Source of the DNA: Tritonibacter scottomollicae
GTDB taxonomy: Bacteria > Pseudomonadota > Alphaproteobacteria > Rhodobacterales > Rhodobacteraceae
Direction of reading: 5' to 3'
NCBI RefSeq assembly: GCF_003003215.1
Contig: NZ_PVUF01000018.1
Location: 1 to 64,000 of the forward strand
DNA: 64,000 bases
Both the position numbers and the translations under genes were made by a program. Each line of letters opens with the position of its first letter. The stretch's first letter is position 1. Positions 17,410 through 26,848 of this stretch are shown here, in pieces. The notes beneath the pieces are model-generated. The model did not search any database, was not told the origin of the DNA, and saw only the letters and a list, made by a program, of their open reading frames with translations.

Positions 17410-18672
17410 ATGCCCACTGAACGCATCACATTTTCCGGTCACGCCGGACATGACCTCTCCGCCCGTCTTGACCTGCCCGACGGTCCGGTGCTGGCCACCG
17501 CCCTTTTTGCCCATTGCTTCACCTGTTCCAAGGATATCCCCGCCGCCCGGCGGATTGCCGCGCGTCTGGCCGCCATGGGCATCGCGGTGCTCAGGTTCGA
17601 CTTTACCGGGCTGGGACATTCCGAGGGCGAGTTCGCCAACACCAGTTTCAGCTCCAATGTTGCGGATCTGATTGCAGCCGCGCGCTATCTGGCCGGACGC
17701 AATATGGCGCCCGACATGCTGATCGGTCACTCGCTGGGCGGAGCGGCGGTCCTGCGCGCGCGTGCGGGCATCCCATCGGTCAAAAGCGTGGTGACGCTCG
17801 GCGCGCCCTTTGATCCCAGCCATGTGGCACATCATTTCGATCATGCGCTGGAGGCGATCCAGCGCGACGGTCAGGCAGAAGTCAGCCTTGGTGGGCGCCC
17901 CTTTGTGATCAGCAAGGAGTTTGTAGACGACATTCGCCAGACGGAACTGGGTGAGGCTGTGGCAGATCTGAAGGCCGCCCTGCTGGTGATGCATGCGCCC
18001 CGCGATGCCACCGTCAGCATCGACAATGCCGCCGAGATCTTTCAGGCCGCGCGCCATCCCAAGAGCTTTGTCACGCTGGACGATGCCGATCACCTGATCA
18101 CCGATGCCTGTGACGCGGAATATGCGGCGGATGTGATCGCGACCTGGGCCACACGCTATGTGGATATGAAACCACCCGCCCCGCCGCCCGGCGCGCCGGA
18201 GGGGGTCATTCGCGTCACCGAAGCCGATCCGGAGGGCTTCCTGCAGGACGTGCAAAACGGCCCCTATCACCATGTCTATGCCGATGAACCCGAAGCCTAT
18301 GGCGGCACAAATCGCGGTTTGTCGCCCTACGGGTTCGTTGCTGCGGGTCTAGGGGCCTGCACCTCGATGACCCTGCGCATGTATGCCCGCCGCAAGGGGT
18401 GGCTGCTGGACAACATCAGTGTCGAGGTATGCCACGACAAGGTTCACGCGCAGGACGCCATCCCCTCGGGGCCAGCCAAGATTGATCGCTTCATGCGTGT
18501 CATCCACCTGAGCGGAGATCTGACCCCGGAGCAGCGCGACAAGCTGTTGGAAATTGCCGACAAATGCCCCGTGCATAGGACGCTGGAGCAAAGCTCACAT
18601 GTGGAGACCCGACTGGAAAGCGCGCCCTCAGAGGCGCTGTTCCGACCCGACGGTCCCACCACTGCCGACTAG
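17410..18672 (+). CDS. Fusion of alpha/beta hydrolase and OsmC-like domain
   Basis: 420 residues. Residues 1-250 form a serine hydrolase with nucleophile elbow GHSLGG, acid-loop region HAPRDATVS and catalytic His in DDADHLI. Residues about 265-405 form an OsmC/Ohr-type domain with the two redox cysteines in GLGACTSMTLRMYA and KCPVHRTL. OsmC domains reduce organic hydroperoxides through their cysteine pair. The hydrolase may supply or clear an ester substrate, but this is unproven. The same fusion is known in proteobacteria. The ATG at 17410 starts the conserved RITFSG. Confidence 0.92.
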   Translation: MPTERITFSGHAGHDLSARLDLPDGPVLATALFAHCFTCSKDIPAARRIAARLAAMGIAVLRFDFTGLGHSEGEFANTSFSSNVADLIAAARYLAGRNMAPDMLIGHSLGGAAVLRARAGIPSVKSVVTLGAPFDPSHVAHHFDHALEAIQRDGQAEVSLGGRPFVISKEFVDDIRQTELGEAVADLKAALLVMHAPRDATVSIDNAAEIFQAARHPKSFVTLDDADHLITDACDAEYAADVIATWATRYVDMKPPAPPPGAPEGVIRVTEADPEGFLQDVQNGPYHHVYADEPEAYGGTNRGLSPYGFVAAGLGACTSMTLRMYARRKGWLLDNISVEVCHDKVHAQDAIPSGPAKIDRFMRVIHLSGDLTPEQRDKLLEIADKCPVHRTLEQSSHVETRLESAPSEALFRPDGPTTAD

Positions 18673-18780
18673 CAGCTCGCCCCGGCAGCAGACACGATGC
18701 GGCGCCACGCTTGCCGCCGGGGCATGGCTCGTCTATGAGAGCGGCATCTCATCCACTGACGACAAAAGGTGCCGCCGCCC

Positions 18781-20085
18781 ATGATCCCTCGCTATGCCCG
18801 CCCCGACATGGTTGCCATCTGGTCCCCCGAGACCAAATTCCGCATCTGGTACGAGATCGAGGCACATGCCTGCGACGCCATGGCGAACCTTGGTGTGATC
18901 CCGCGCGAAAACGCCGAAGCGGTCTGGAAAGCCAAGGACGTGGAATTCGACGTCGACCGCATCGACGAGATCGAAGCCGTCACCAAACATGACGTCATCG
19001 CCTTCCTCACCCATCTGGCTGAACATGTGGGCAGCGACGAAGCGCGCTTTGTCCATCAGGGCATGACCTCCTCCGATGTGCTGGACACCTGTTTCAACGT
19101 ACAGCTGACCCGTGCCGCCGACCTGCTGCTGGTTGGCATGGACAAGCTGCTGGCGGCGCTGAAGAAACGCGCGCTGGAGCATAAGGACACCGTGCGCGTC
19201 GGCCGCAGCCATGGCATTCACGCGGAACCCACCACCATGGGCCTGACCTTCGCGCGCTTTTACGCCGAGATGGACCGCAACCGCGCCCGCCTCGTTGCCG
19301 CCCGCGAGGAAATCGCCACCGGTGCGATTTCCGGCGCCGTGGGCACATTCGCCAATATCGACCCGTCGGTCGAGGAACATGTCTGCGAGCAGCTTGGCCT
19401 GAACCCGGAGCCGATCTCCACCCAGGTGATCCCGCGCGACCGTCATGCAATGTTCTTTGCCACCCTCGGCGTGATTGCCTCGTCGATCGAAAACGTTGCG
19501 ACCGAGATCCGCCACATGCAGCGCACCGAAGTGCTGGAAGGCGCGGAATTCTTCTCCATGGGGCAAAAGGGCTCCTCGGCGATGCCGCATAAGAAGAACC
19601 CGGTGCTGACCGAGAACCTCACTGGTCTGGCGCGTCTGGTGCGCATGTCGGTGATCCCGGCGATGGAGAACGTCGCCCTCTGGCACGAGCGTGACATTTC
19701 GCATTCCTCCGTCGAGCGCGGCATCGGCCCCGACGCCACCGTGACGCTTGATTTCGCCCTGCACCGTCTGGCGGGTGTCATCGACAAGATGCTGGTGTTC
19801 CCGCAGAACATGCTGGACAACATGAACAAATTCCCGGGTCTGGTGATGTCGCAGCGGGTGCTTCTGGCGCTGACGCAGGCCGGTGTCAGCCGCGAGGATG
19901 CCTATTCCATGGTGCAGCGCAACGCGCTGAAGGTCTGGGAAGAGCGCCTCGATTTCCGCGAACTGCTGCTGGCCGACGCCGATGTGGTTGCCGCGCTGGG
20001 CGAGGATGGCGTCAACGAGAAATTCGACATGGGCTACCACACCAAACATGTCGACACGATCTTCAAGCGGGTGTTCGGCGAATAA
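18781..20085 (+). CDS. purB: Adenylosuccinate lyase
   Basis: Catalyses two purine steps: SAICAR to AICAR plus fumarate, and adenylosuccinate to AMP plus fumarate. The 434-residue sequence has the superfamily signatures TSSDVLDT, RSHGIHAEPTTMGL and the flexible signature loop GSSAMPHKKNP with its catalytic Ser. The ATG at 18781 matches the family start (MIPRYARPDMVAIW); a GTG lies four codons upstream. Monocistronic, ending in a strong terminator. Confidence 0.97.
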   Translation: MIPRYARPDMVAIWSPETKFRIWYEIEAHACDAMANLGVIPRENAEAVWKAKDVEFDVDRIDEIEAVTKHDVIAFLTHLAEHVGSDEARFVHQGMTSSDVLDTCFNVQLTRAADLLLVGMDKLLAALKKRALEHKDTVRVGRSHGIHAEPTTMGLTFARFYAEMDRNRARLVAAREEIATGAISGAVGTFANIDPSVEEHVCEQLGLNPEPISTQVIPRDRHAMFFATLGVIASSIENVATEIRHMQRTEVLEGAEFFSMGQKGSSAMPHKKNPVLTENLTGLARLVRMSVIPAMENVALWHERDISHSSVERGIGPDATVTLDFALHRLAGVIDKMLVFPQNMLDNMNKFPGLVMSQRVLLALTQAGVSREDAYSMVQRNALKVWEERLDFRELLLADADVVAALGEDGVNEKFDMGYHTKHVDTIFKRVFGE

Positions 20086-20108
20086 GCACGCCCTCGCGCA
20101 CACAGATC

Positions 20109-20137
20109 AAACCCCGCCCTCACCGGCGGGGTTTTTC
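20109..20137 (+). terminator. Rho-independent terminator of purB
   Basis: AAACCCCGCC pairs with GGCGGGGTTT around a 6-base loop, with a T-rich tail. Confidence 0.92.
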
Positions 20138-20224
20138 TTTTCGCCTCACAGCTTCGTGATGACTTGTTTTGGCCGTTCTCCGCGCTTTCAGCGTAGTTTG
20201 AGCAACAACAGATAGGAGATCTTC

Positions 20225-20770
20225 ATGCGTTTCACGTCCCTCGCACTTGCCATTGCCCTGCCCTTCACCATGCCAATGGCCGGTTTTGCCGCTGGCGGCG
20301 ACACGACCACGCCGCCGACCCCATCGGACACCACCAAAAAATGCTGGGGCAAACGCGTCTGGGATGAAGATACGCAGAAATGCGTGAAGCCTGAAGAATC
20401 ATCCCTGAGCGACGAGCAACTGCTGCAGACCGCGCGCGAGCTGGCCTATCTGGATCGCTTCGAGGATGCGCAGGCCGTGCTTGCCGCCCATCCGGATCAG
20501 ACGGATAGCCGCGTCCTGACCTATTGGGGGTTCACCCACCGCAAACTTGGTCACTCCTCCGAAGCGAAAGACTATTACACCCATGCGATCGCGCAAGATC
20601 CCGACAATATCCTCGCGCGGAGCTATATGGCGCAAGGCTTTGTTGAAACTGGAGAATATGCGCAGGCACTGGCCCAGTGGAAGGAAATCAGGGCGCGCGG
20701 CGGTGACGGGACATGGGCCGAAGCCTCGCTGCGTCAGGCAATTCAGACGGGTGTGACCGTTAACTACTAA
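20225..20770 (+). CDS. Secreted TPR-repeat protein
   Basis: A 181-residue periplasmic protein with a signal peptide (residues 1-22, cut near GFAAGG). The mature start is a Thr/Pro-rich segment with two cysteines (KKCWGKRVWDED, QKCVKPEE). About three TPR-like units then cover residues 60-165 (LLQTARELAYLDRFEDAQAV, RVLTYWGFTHRKLG, ARSYMAQGFVETGEYAQAL). TPRs mediate protein contacts; the partner is unknown. It starts 10 bases after AGGAG. fliG follows 78 bases downstream, but a functional link is not shown. Confidence 0.82.
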   Translation: MRFTSLALAIALPFTMPMAGFAAGGDTTTPPTPSDTTKKCWGKRVWDEDTQKCVKPEESSLSDEQLLQTARELAYLDRFEDAQAVLAAHPDQTDSRVLTYWGFTHRKLGHSSEAKDYYTHAIAQDPDNILARSYMAQGFVETGEYAQALAQWKEIRARGGDGTWAEASLRQAIQTGVTVNY

Positions 20771-20848
20771 ACTTCAGGCTTTCTTTACTGCTGAAGGCAT
20801 ATCTTGCTTCCTGACAGAAAGAGAATCTTTTCGGGTCAAGGTTCAAGA

Positions 20849-21955
20849 ATGGAACAATCATCAGCTCTAGCGCTTCCTATGGCGCCACTGGGCGACGGAC
20901 TTGGCGATTTTTCGTCACCGGCGCCCGCACCATCCCTCATGGGGGGGGCTCCCCAGCTTAGTGGGAAAGCCAAAGCGGCTATTGTCGTTCGTCTTCTTTT
21001 GAACGAAGGCGCCGATGTCCCCCTTGAAGAGTTGCCAGACGATCTGCAACTCGAACTTACTCAGCAAATGGGTAAGATGCGCCTGGTGGATCGCCAGACG
21101 TTGGACGCAGTCGCGGCCGAATTTGCAGAACAGCTCGAAAATATCGGGCTGTCCTTCCCCAATGGCCTCGCAGGTGCGTTGAGCGCTATGGAGGGTAAAA
21201 TCAGCCGGCACACGCACAGCCGGTTGCGAAAGGAAGCGGGTGTGCGCCAATTCGGCGATCCTTGGGATCGCTTGCGCAAGCTGCCGCCCGAGGAACTGGC
21301 CGAACTGGCCAAGGCCGAAAGCACCGAAGTCGCAGCTGTGTTGCTGTCCAAGATCGACACCGCCAAGGCGGCAGAGATGTTGCAGCATTTGCCAGGTCCG
21401 ATTGCACGTCGCATCACCTATGCGGTGAGCCAGACAAGCAGCGTTACACCGGACACGGTGGATCGCATCGGCCTGTCGCTCGCCTCACAGATCGAAGCGC
21501 GCCCGCAGGTCGCGTTTGACAAAACGCCAGGCCAACGTGTCGGGGCAATCCTGACGCAATCCGCCGCAGCGAAACGCGAGGAGGTTCTGACCGCGCTCGA
21601 TGAGGAGGACCAGGAGTTCGCCACGGATGTGCGCAAGTCGATCTTCACCTTTGCGCTGATCGCGCAGAAACTGGAACCGGTCGATGTGCCGAAACTGGTC
21701 CGCGCCTTGGGCCCGCAGGACATTACCACCGCCATCGCCTTTGCCACGGATGAGGACGATGTGGCGTCGGTCACCTTCCTGTTGGACAACATGTCCAGCC
21801 GCATGGCCAACAACCTGCGCGAAGAAGCAAACCAGCTTGGTCGTATCAAACGGGCCGATGGTGAGGCTGCCTACGGTATTATCGTCAATATGCTGCGTGA
21901 AATGGTGGTCAACGGCGACATCGAGCTGAAGTCTGACGAGGAAGAAGAAGACTAG
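20849..21955 (+). CDS. fliG: Flagellar motor switch protein FliG
   Basis: The 368-residue FliG forms the rotor ring face that meets the stator. The N-terminal domain (from SGKAKAAIVVRLLLNEGADV), the middle domain (PPEELAELAKAESTEVAAVL, a FliG EHPQ-like region) and the C-terminal torque domain (MSSRMANNLREEANQLGRIK) are all present. By my alignment to E. coli FliG, Arg281 is kept, Asp288/Asp289 are Glu/Glu and Arg297 is Lys, so the torque charges are conserved. The acidic tail DEEEED is unusual. No other flagellar genes occur in this window, so fliG is unlinked from a main cluster here. Confidence 0.92.
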   Translation: MEQSSALALPMAPLGDGLGDFSSPAPAPSLMGGAPQLSGKAKAAIVVRLLLNEGADVPLEELPDDLQLELTQQMGKMRLVDRQTLDAVAAEFAEQLENIGLSFPNGLAGALSAMEGKISRHTHSRLRKEAGVRQFGDPWDRLRKLPPEELAELAKAESTEVAAVLLSKIDTAKAAEMLQHLPGPIARRITYAVSQTSSVTPDTVDRIGLSLASQIEARPQVAFDKTPGQRVGAILTQSAAAKREEVLTALDEEDQEFATDVRKSIFTFALIAQKLEPVDVPKLVRALGPQDITTAIAFATDEDDVASVTFLLDNMSSRMANNLREEANQLGRIKRADGEAAYGIIVNMLREMVVNGDIELKSDEEEED

Positions 21956-21998
21956 CCCCGCCGCGCGTCGATTACGCCATCATGACCTGACACGAAAC

Positions 21999-22028
21999 AA
22001 ACCCGTGCCACACCGGCGCGGGTTTCTT
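21999..22028 (+). terminator. Probable terminator after fliG
   Basis: AAACCCGTGCC pairs, with one mismatch, with GGCGCGGGTTT around a short loop and is followed by TCTTC. The T-run is weak. Confidence 0.65.
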
Positions 22029-22107
22029 CGTGGCGGTTTCTTGTGCAAGGCAGCGGCGCCCTCTATGATCGGGCGTTGCGGTATCGCAAGCAGGAGCACA
22101 ATACCCC

Positions 22108-23031
22108 ATGCCCGTCGCCCATTCGGAGCTGACCTTTTCACAGCGCGCAAATTACTTTGTCGGAAATCTGTTCCTGCGTGGGCTGATCGGCGGGTTGAAA
22201 CTGATCCCATATCGCTGGCGCGTGCCCGCGATGGGCTGGACCCTGCGCAAGGTTGCCCCCCTCGCCGGGTTTCACAAGCGGGTGCGCCGCAACCTTCATT
22301 ATACACGTCCGGACCTGACCGAGAGCGAGGTCGACGCGCTGTGCCATCAGGTCGCCGACAATGTCGGACGCACGCTTGCAGAACTGTACGCCGGCGCGCC
22401 CTTCTGGGCCCGCGCCAAGGCAGCCCCCATCAGTGGCCCCGGCCTGAAGGCGCTGGAGGCCGCGCGCGCAGAGGGGCGTCCGGTGGTGCTCGTCACGGGA
22501 CATTTCGGCAATTACGACGCCGCACGATCCAAACTGGTCCAGATGGGGTTCAACATGGGGTCGCTCTATCGGCGCATGGCAAACCCCTACTTTAACGACC
22601 ACTACGTCAAAGCGATATCCGCCACCGGCAAGCCCATGTTCGAGCAGGGAAAACGTGGCATGGTCGAGATGGTGCGCCATCTGAAAGCGGGCGGAAACAT
22701 CGCTATTGTCGCGGATATGCACGCAATTGGAGGGCAGTATCTGCCGTTCTTCGGGCGCCCGGCTCTCACCTCGACAGTGCCGGCGGAGCTGGCATTGAAA
22801 TACAACGCCGCCTTCATTCCGATCTACGGCCTGCGCGGCGACAACGGGCTTGATTTCGAGGTAGTGGTCGCCGACGAGATTCCGCACTCCGATCCGGTGA
22901 CGATGACGCAGGCGGTCTGCGATGATCTGGAGCGTATGGTGCGCGCGAATATGGGACAGTGGTTCTGGGTCCACCGGCGCTGGAAGCCCATGCATGAGAC
23001 CCCGCACCCCGACCATCCGGACAGTGTGTAG
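22108..23031 (+). CDS. LpxL/HtrB-type lipid A acyltransferase family protein
   Basis: A 307-residue membrane-associated acyltransferase. The HX4D motif is HFGNYD within LVTGHFGNYDAARSKL, and later family blocks are GGNIAIVADMHAIGGQYLPF (where most relatives have DQ) and PIYGLRG. These enzymes add secondary acyl chains to lipid A from acyl-ACP. The short hydrophobic start (FVGNLFLRGLIGGLKLI) fits membrane attachment. The DMHA replacement for the common DQ motif may reflect a subfamily difference. Stands alone; convergent with the DUF1223 gene. Confidence 0.85.
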   Translation: MPVAHSELTFSQRANYFVGNLFLRGLIGGLKLIPYRWRVPAMGWTLRKVAPLAGFHKRVRRNLHYTRPDLTESEVDALCHQVADNVGRTLAELYAGAPFWARAKAAPISGPGLKALEAARAEGRPVVLVTGHFGNYDAARSKLVQMGFNMGSLYRRMANPYFNDHYVKAISATGKPMFEQGKRGMVEMVRHLKAGGNIAIVADMHAIGGQYLPFFGRPALTSTVPAELALKYNAAFIPIYGLRGDNGLDFEVVVADEIPHSDPVTMTQAVCDDLERMVRANMGQWFWVHRRWKPMHETPHPDHPDSV

Positions 23032-23036
23032 ACCCG

Positions 23037-23744
23037 CTACTCCGCGCGGGCGGCGGCGAGGATAGGTCCGAACGGCCATTGCTGCACCAACACCGCAGCC
23101 GGCAGATCATCAGGCAGCTCGACGGACAGATCGAGTGGGTCAGCGCCGTCCCAATCGGCCAGAACCTGCACGCTTTCAACCACATTGGCGTAATCCAGCG
23201 TATTGCCCGCAAGTTCCCCGCGTTTGATATCGACGCGGCGCAACGGCATGTACCTTACCAGCTGAACCCGCATAACGTCACCGCGCCGCTCAGGCTGTTT
23301 CGGCACTTTGATCGAGATTTGCTCCCCCCGAACCAGAACCGAAAGGTTCACCTTCGGCTTGTGACCAGCATAAGTGCCCAGCACCTCTGACAGCTGCATC
23401 GCATCGGCGCCGACCACATCCTCGCGCCCCATGATGATCATCTGGGGGGTATAGATCATGTTGCGCCCACCCACCTGCGCATATCCGCGCTGGCGCACCG
23501 TATGGGCCGGATCGGCAAAAGCGTCTGCCCAGCCAATATAGTCCCAATAGTCAACGTGATAGGCCAAGGGCAGCACATCCTCACGGGTGGCAAGCCGCTT
23601 CAGCAGTTCATCCGCCGGAGGACATGAGGAACAACCTTGCGAGGTAAAGAGTTCTACCACCACAGGGGAAGGCTCCGCCGTTGCCGGACCAGAGACGGCG
23701 CAGATCGCCGAAAAAATCAGAGAGGAAAGCGAAATAAACCGCAT
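23037..23744 (-). CDS. Secreted DUF1223 thioredoxin-like protein
   Basis: 235 residues with a signal peptide (1-23). The thioredoxin-like active site CSSCPP sits in VELFTSQGCSSCPPADELL, the DUF1223 hallmark, followed by VDYWDYIGWADAFA and YTPQMIIMGRE. It probably acts on periplasmic thiols or metal handling, but no substrate is known for the family. Convergent with the acyltransferase gene with only 5 bases between. Confidence 0.88.
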   Translation of the reverse strand: MRFISLSSLIFSAICAVSGPATAEPSPVVVELFTSQGCSSCPPADELLKRLATREDVLPLAYHVDYWDYIGWADAFADPAHTVRQRGYAQVGGRNMIYTPQMIIMGREDVVGADAMQLSEVLGTYAGHKPKVNLSVLVRGEQISIKVPKQPERRGDVMRVQLVRYMPLRRVDIKRGELAGNTLDYANVVESVQVLADWDGADPLDLSVELPDDLPAAVLVQQWPFGPILAAARAE

Positions 23745-23843
23745 GAGTCGCCTGTCAGGTTGTTAGGCTTACGGATGTACGCTCCGCCTGCCTCAATGGC
23801 CAATCAATCATTCTTGAGAGGTGTGACAGGAAATAATGCATAT

Positions 23844-23863
23844 TTGTGTACCATTGCATACAA
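23844..23863. promoter_or_regulatory. Candidate operator upstream of acnA
   Basis: The imperfect palindrome TTGTGTA-ccattg-CATACAA lies about 100 bases before the acnA ATG in an AT-rich region. It resembles GntR/FadR-type operators in overall form. The regulator is unknown. Confidence 0.25.
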
Positions 23864-23962
23864 TTCTGCGTCATGCGATGTTTCTTCTATTGAACGACAG
23901 GTCTGCATGAGGCAGACAATCTGCAGCGAAGTCCCTATTTGTCATTTATGAGGGAGGCCACC

Positions 23963-26710
23963 ATGCCTATCACCGTCGGACAGGACACAGCCAAGACACG
24001 CAAGACGCTCAGCGTGAACGGCACGTCGATTGCCTATTACTCGATACCAGCAGCCACCGAAGCCGGGCTTGGGGATTTCACCAAGCTCCCCGCTGCGCTC
24101 AAGGTCGTGCTGGAAAACCTGCTGCGGTTCGAGGACGACGGGTTTTCCGTCTCCACGGATGACATCAAGGCTTTTGGCGAATGGGCCAAGAATGGCGGCA
24201 AGAACCCGCGTGAGATCGCCTACCGCCCGGCCCGCGTGCTCATGCAGGACTTCACCGGCGTGCCTGCCGTGGTCGACCTTGCCGCCATGCGCGACGGCAT
24301 CAAGAACCTTGGCGGTGACGCCAACAAGATCAACCCGCTGGTGCCCGTCGATCTGGTGATCGACCACTCCGTGATGATTGATGAGTTCGGCAACCCGCGC
24401 GCCTTCCAGATGAACGTGGACCGTGAGTACGAACGCAACATGGAACGCTACAAGTTCCTGAAATGGGGTCAGGGCGCGTTCAACAATTTCCGCGTCGTGC
24501 CACCGGGCACCGGCATTTGCCACCAGGTGAACCTGGAATATCTTGCCCAGACCGTCTGGTCCGACGTGGACCAGAACGGCGAGGAAGTCGCCTATCCTGA
24601 CACGCTGGTGGGCACAGACAGCCACACCACCATGGTCAATGGCGCCTCCGTTCTGGGCTGGGGCGTTGGTGGTATCGAGGCCGAGGCCGCGATGCTCGGC
24701 CAGCCAATCTCCATGCTCATCCCCGAAGTTGTGGGCTTTGAGCTGACCGGCGAGATGATGGAAGGCACCACCGGCACCGACCTCGTGCTGAAGGTCGTCG
24801 AGATGCTGCGCGCCAAGGGCGTTGTTGGCAAATTTGTCGAATTCTACGGCTCTGGACTGGATCGTTTGCCGCTGGCCGACCGTGCGACCATTGCCAACAT
24901 GGCGCCGGAGTATGGCGCCACCTGCGGCTTCTTCCCGATCGACGGGGAGACCATCCGCTACCTGCGCAACACCGGCCGCGATGAAGCCCGCCTTGCTCTG
25001 GTGGAGGCCTATGCCAAGGAAAACGGGTTCTGGCGCGACGAAAACTACGCGCCGATCTACACCGACACGATGACGCTCGACATGGGCACCATCGTACCGG
25101 CGATTTCCGGCCCGAAACGCCCGCAGGATTATCTGGCGCTCGACGTCGCCGCGCCCGCGTTCAAGAAGGTGGTTTCCGACTACCGTGGTGTTGATGCGTC
25201 CTCTGATGCTGCCGACATGGCCTCCGAGGGGCCAGCGCCGACGGCCCCTGTCGATCCGCGCAAATCCCACCCGGTGAAGGGCGAGGAGTTTGAGCTGCGC
25301 GACGGCTCCGTTGTGATTGCCTCGATCACCTCCTGCACCAACACATCGAACCCCTATGTGATGATCGGTGCCGGCCTAGTGGCGAAAAAGGCGCATGAAC
25401 TCGGTCTCGACAGTAAACCTTGGGTCAAGACCTCACTCGCGCCCGGCTCTCAGGTGGTGTCGCATTATCTGGAGGCCGCGGGCCTGCAGGAACATCTGGA
25501 CGCGATCGGGTTCAACCTCGTGGGCTACGGCTGTACCACCTGTATCGGCAACTCCGGCCCGATCCAGCAGGAGTTCTCCGACGCCATTTCCGAGGGCGAT
25601 CTGGTGGCCGCATCGGTCCTGTCCGGCAACCGCAACTTCGAAGGCCGGATCAGCCCGGACGTGCGCGCCAACTACCTCGCCTCACCGCCCCTCGTGGTGG
25701 CCTATGCGCTGGCTGGCGACATGAATGTCGATCTGACCAACGACCCGCTGGGACAGGACAAGGATGGCAATGACGTCTACCTGAAGGACATCTGGCCGAC
25801 CCAGAAAGAAATCGCCGATCTGGTCGAGGCCACCGTCACCCGCGAGGCGTTCCAGTCCAAATATGCCGACGTCTTCAAGGGCGACGAAAAATGGCAGGGC
25901 GTGGAAACCACCGAAGCGGAAACCTACGACTGGCCCGCAGCCTCGACCTATATCCAGAACCCGCCCTATTTCCAGAACATGGGCGCAGAGCCGGGCACCA
26001 TTCAGGACGTTGTGGGCGCAAAGACGCTCCTGATCCTTGGCGATATGGTCACCACCGACCACATCTCTCCGGCGGGGTCCTTCGCGACCACCACACCGGC
26101 GGGTAAATACCTGCTCGACCGTCAGGTGCAGCCGCGGGAGTTCAACTCCTACGGGTCGCGTCGTGGTAACCACGAGATCATGATGCGCGGCACGTTCGCC
26201 AATATCCGCATCAAGAACGAGATGCTGGACGGCGTTGAAGGCGGCTATACCAAAGGCCCCGATGGCCAGCAGACCTCGGTCTATGAGGCGTCCATGGCGC
26301 ATCAGGAGGCGGGCACCCCGCTGGTTGTCTTCGGTGGCGAGCAATACGGCGCCGGGTCTTCGCGCGACTGGGCGGCCAAGGGCACGGCGCTCCTGGGCGT
26401 GAAGGCGGTGATTGCCGAGAGCTTCGAGCGCATCCACCGCTCCAACCTCGTGGGGATGGGCGTCATCCCGTTTGAGTTCACTGGCGGCGACACCCGCAAG
26501 TCACTGAAACTCACCGGCGATGAGATCGTGGAAATCAAGGGTCTTGAGAGCGTCACGCCGCTGCAGGAGGTCGACTGCGCCATCACCTATCCCGATGGCA
26601 GCAGCAAGACCATCACCCTGAAATGTCGCATCGATACGGCCCCGGAGATCGAGTACATCGAAAACGGTGGCGTGCTGCATTATGTGCTGCGCAAGCTCGC
26701 GAAAAGCTGA
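23963..26710 (+). CDS. acnA: Aconitate hydratase A
   Basis: Interconverts citrate and isocitrate in the TCA cycle using a [4Fe-4S] cluster. The 915-residue length is standard. The cluster cysteines are in ASITSCTNTSNP and GYGCTTCIGNSGP. Other signatures are VGTDSHTTMVN, GVGGIEAEAAMLG and the swivel-domain GAGSSRDWAAKG. The ATG at 23963 follows AGGGAGG. Monocistronic, with its own terminator. The ccm cluster lies about 3 kb downstream. Confidence 0.98.
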   Translation: MPITVGQDTAKTRKTLSVNGTSIAYYSIPAATEAGLGDFTKLPAALKVVLENLLRFEDDGFSVSTDDIKAFGEWAKNGGKNPREIAYRPARVLMQDFTGVPAVVDLAAMRDGIKNLGGDANKINPLVPVDLVIDHSVMIDEFGNPRAFQMNVDREYERNMERYKFLKWGQGAFNNFRVVPPGTGICHQVNLEYLAQTVWSDVDQNGEEVAYPDTLVGTDSHTTMVNGASVLGWGVGGIEAEAAMLGQPISMLIPEVVGFELTGEMMEGTTGTDLVLKVVEMLRAKGVVGKFVEFYGSGLDRLPLADRATIANMAPEYGATCGFFPIDGETIRYLRNTGRDEARLALVEAYAKENGFWRDENYAPIYTDTMTLDMGTIVPAISGPKRPQDYLALDVAAPAFKKVVSDYRGVDASSDAADMASEGPAPTAPVDPRKSHPVKGEEFELRDGSVVIASITSCTNTSNPYVMIGAGLVAKKAHELGLDSKPWVKTSLAPGSQVVSHYLEAAGLQEHLDAIGFNLVGYGCTTCIGNSGPIQQEFSDAISEGDLVAASVLSGNRNFEGRISPDVRANYLASPPLVVAYALAGDMNVDLTNDPLGQDKDGNDVYLKDIWPTQKEIADLVEATVTREAFQSKYADVFKGDEKWQGVETTEAETYDWPAASTYIQNPPYFQNMGAEPGTIQDVVGAKTLLILGDMVTTDHISPAGSFATTTPAGKYLLDRQVQPREFNSYGSRRGNHEIMMRGTFANIRIKNEMLDGVEGGYTKGPDGQQTSVYEASMAHQEAGTPLVVFGGEQYGAGSSRDWAAKGTALLGVKAVIAESFERIHRSNLVGMGVIPFEFTGGDTRKSLKLTGDEIVEIKGLESVTPLQEVDCAITYPDGSSKTITLKCRIDTAPEIEYIENGGVLHYVLRKLAKS

Positions 26711-26734
26711 TCGTGACCTGTTCGACAATGGCGC

Positions 26735-26761
26735 GGGCGGCACAGTGTGCCGCCCTTTTTT
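26735..26761 (+). terminator. Rho-independent terminator of acnA
   Basis: GGGCGGCAC pairs with GTGCCGCCC around a 3-base loop and is followed by six T. Confidence 0.93.
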
Positions 26762-26848
26762 ATTGCGAGTACAAGATGGTAACACAAGCATAACACCCCG
26801 TGTGATACGCATGATCCATCTGCCGTAAGGACCTAACGAGGCGTCAGA

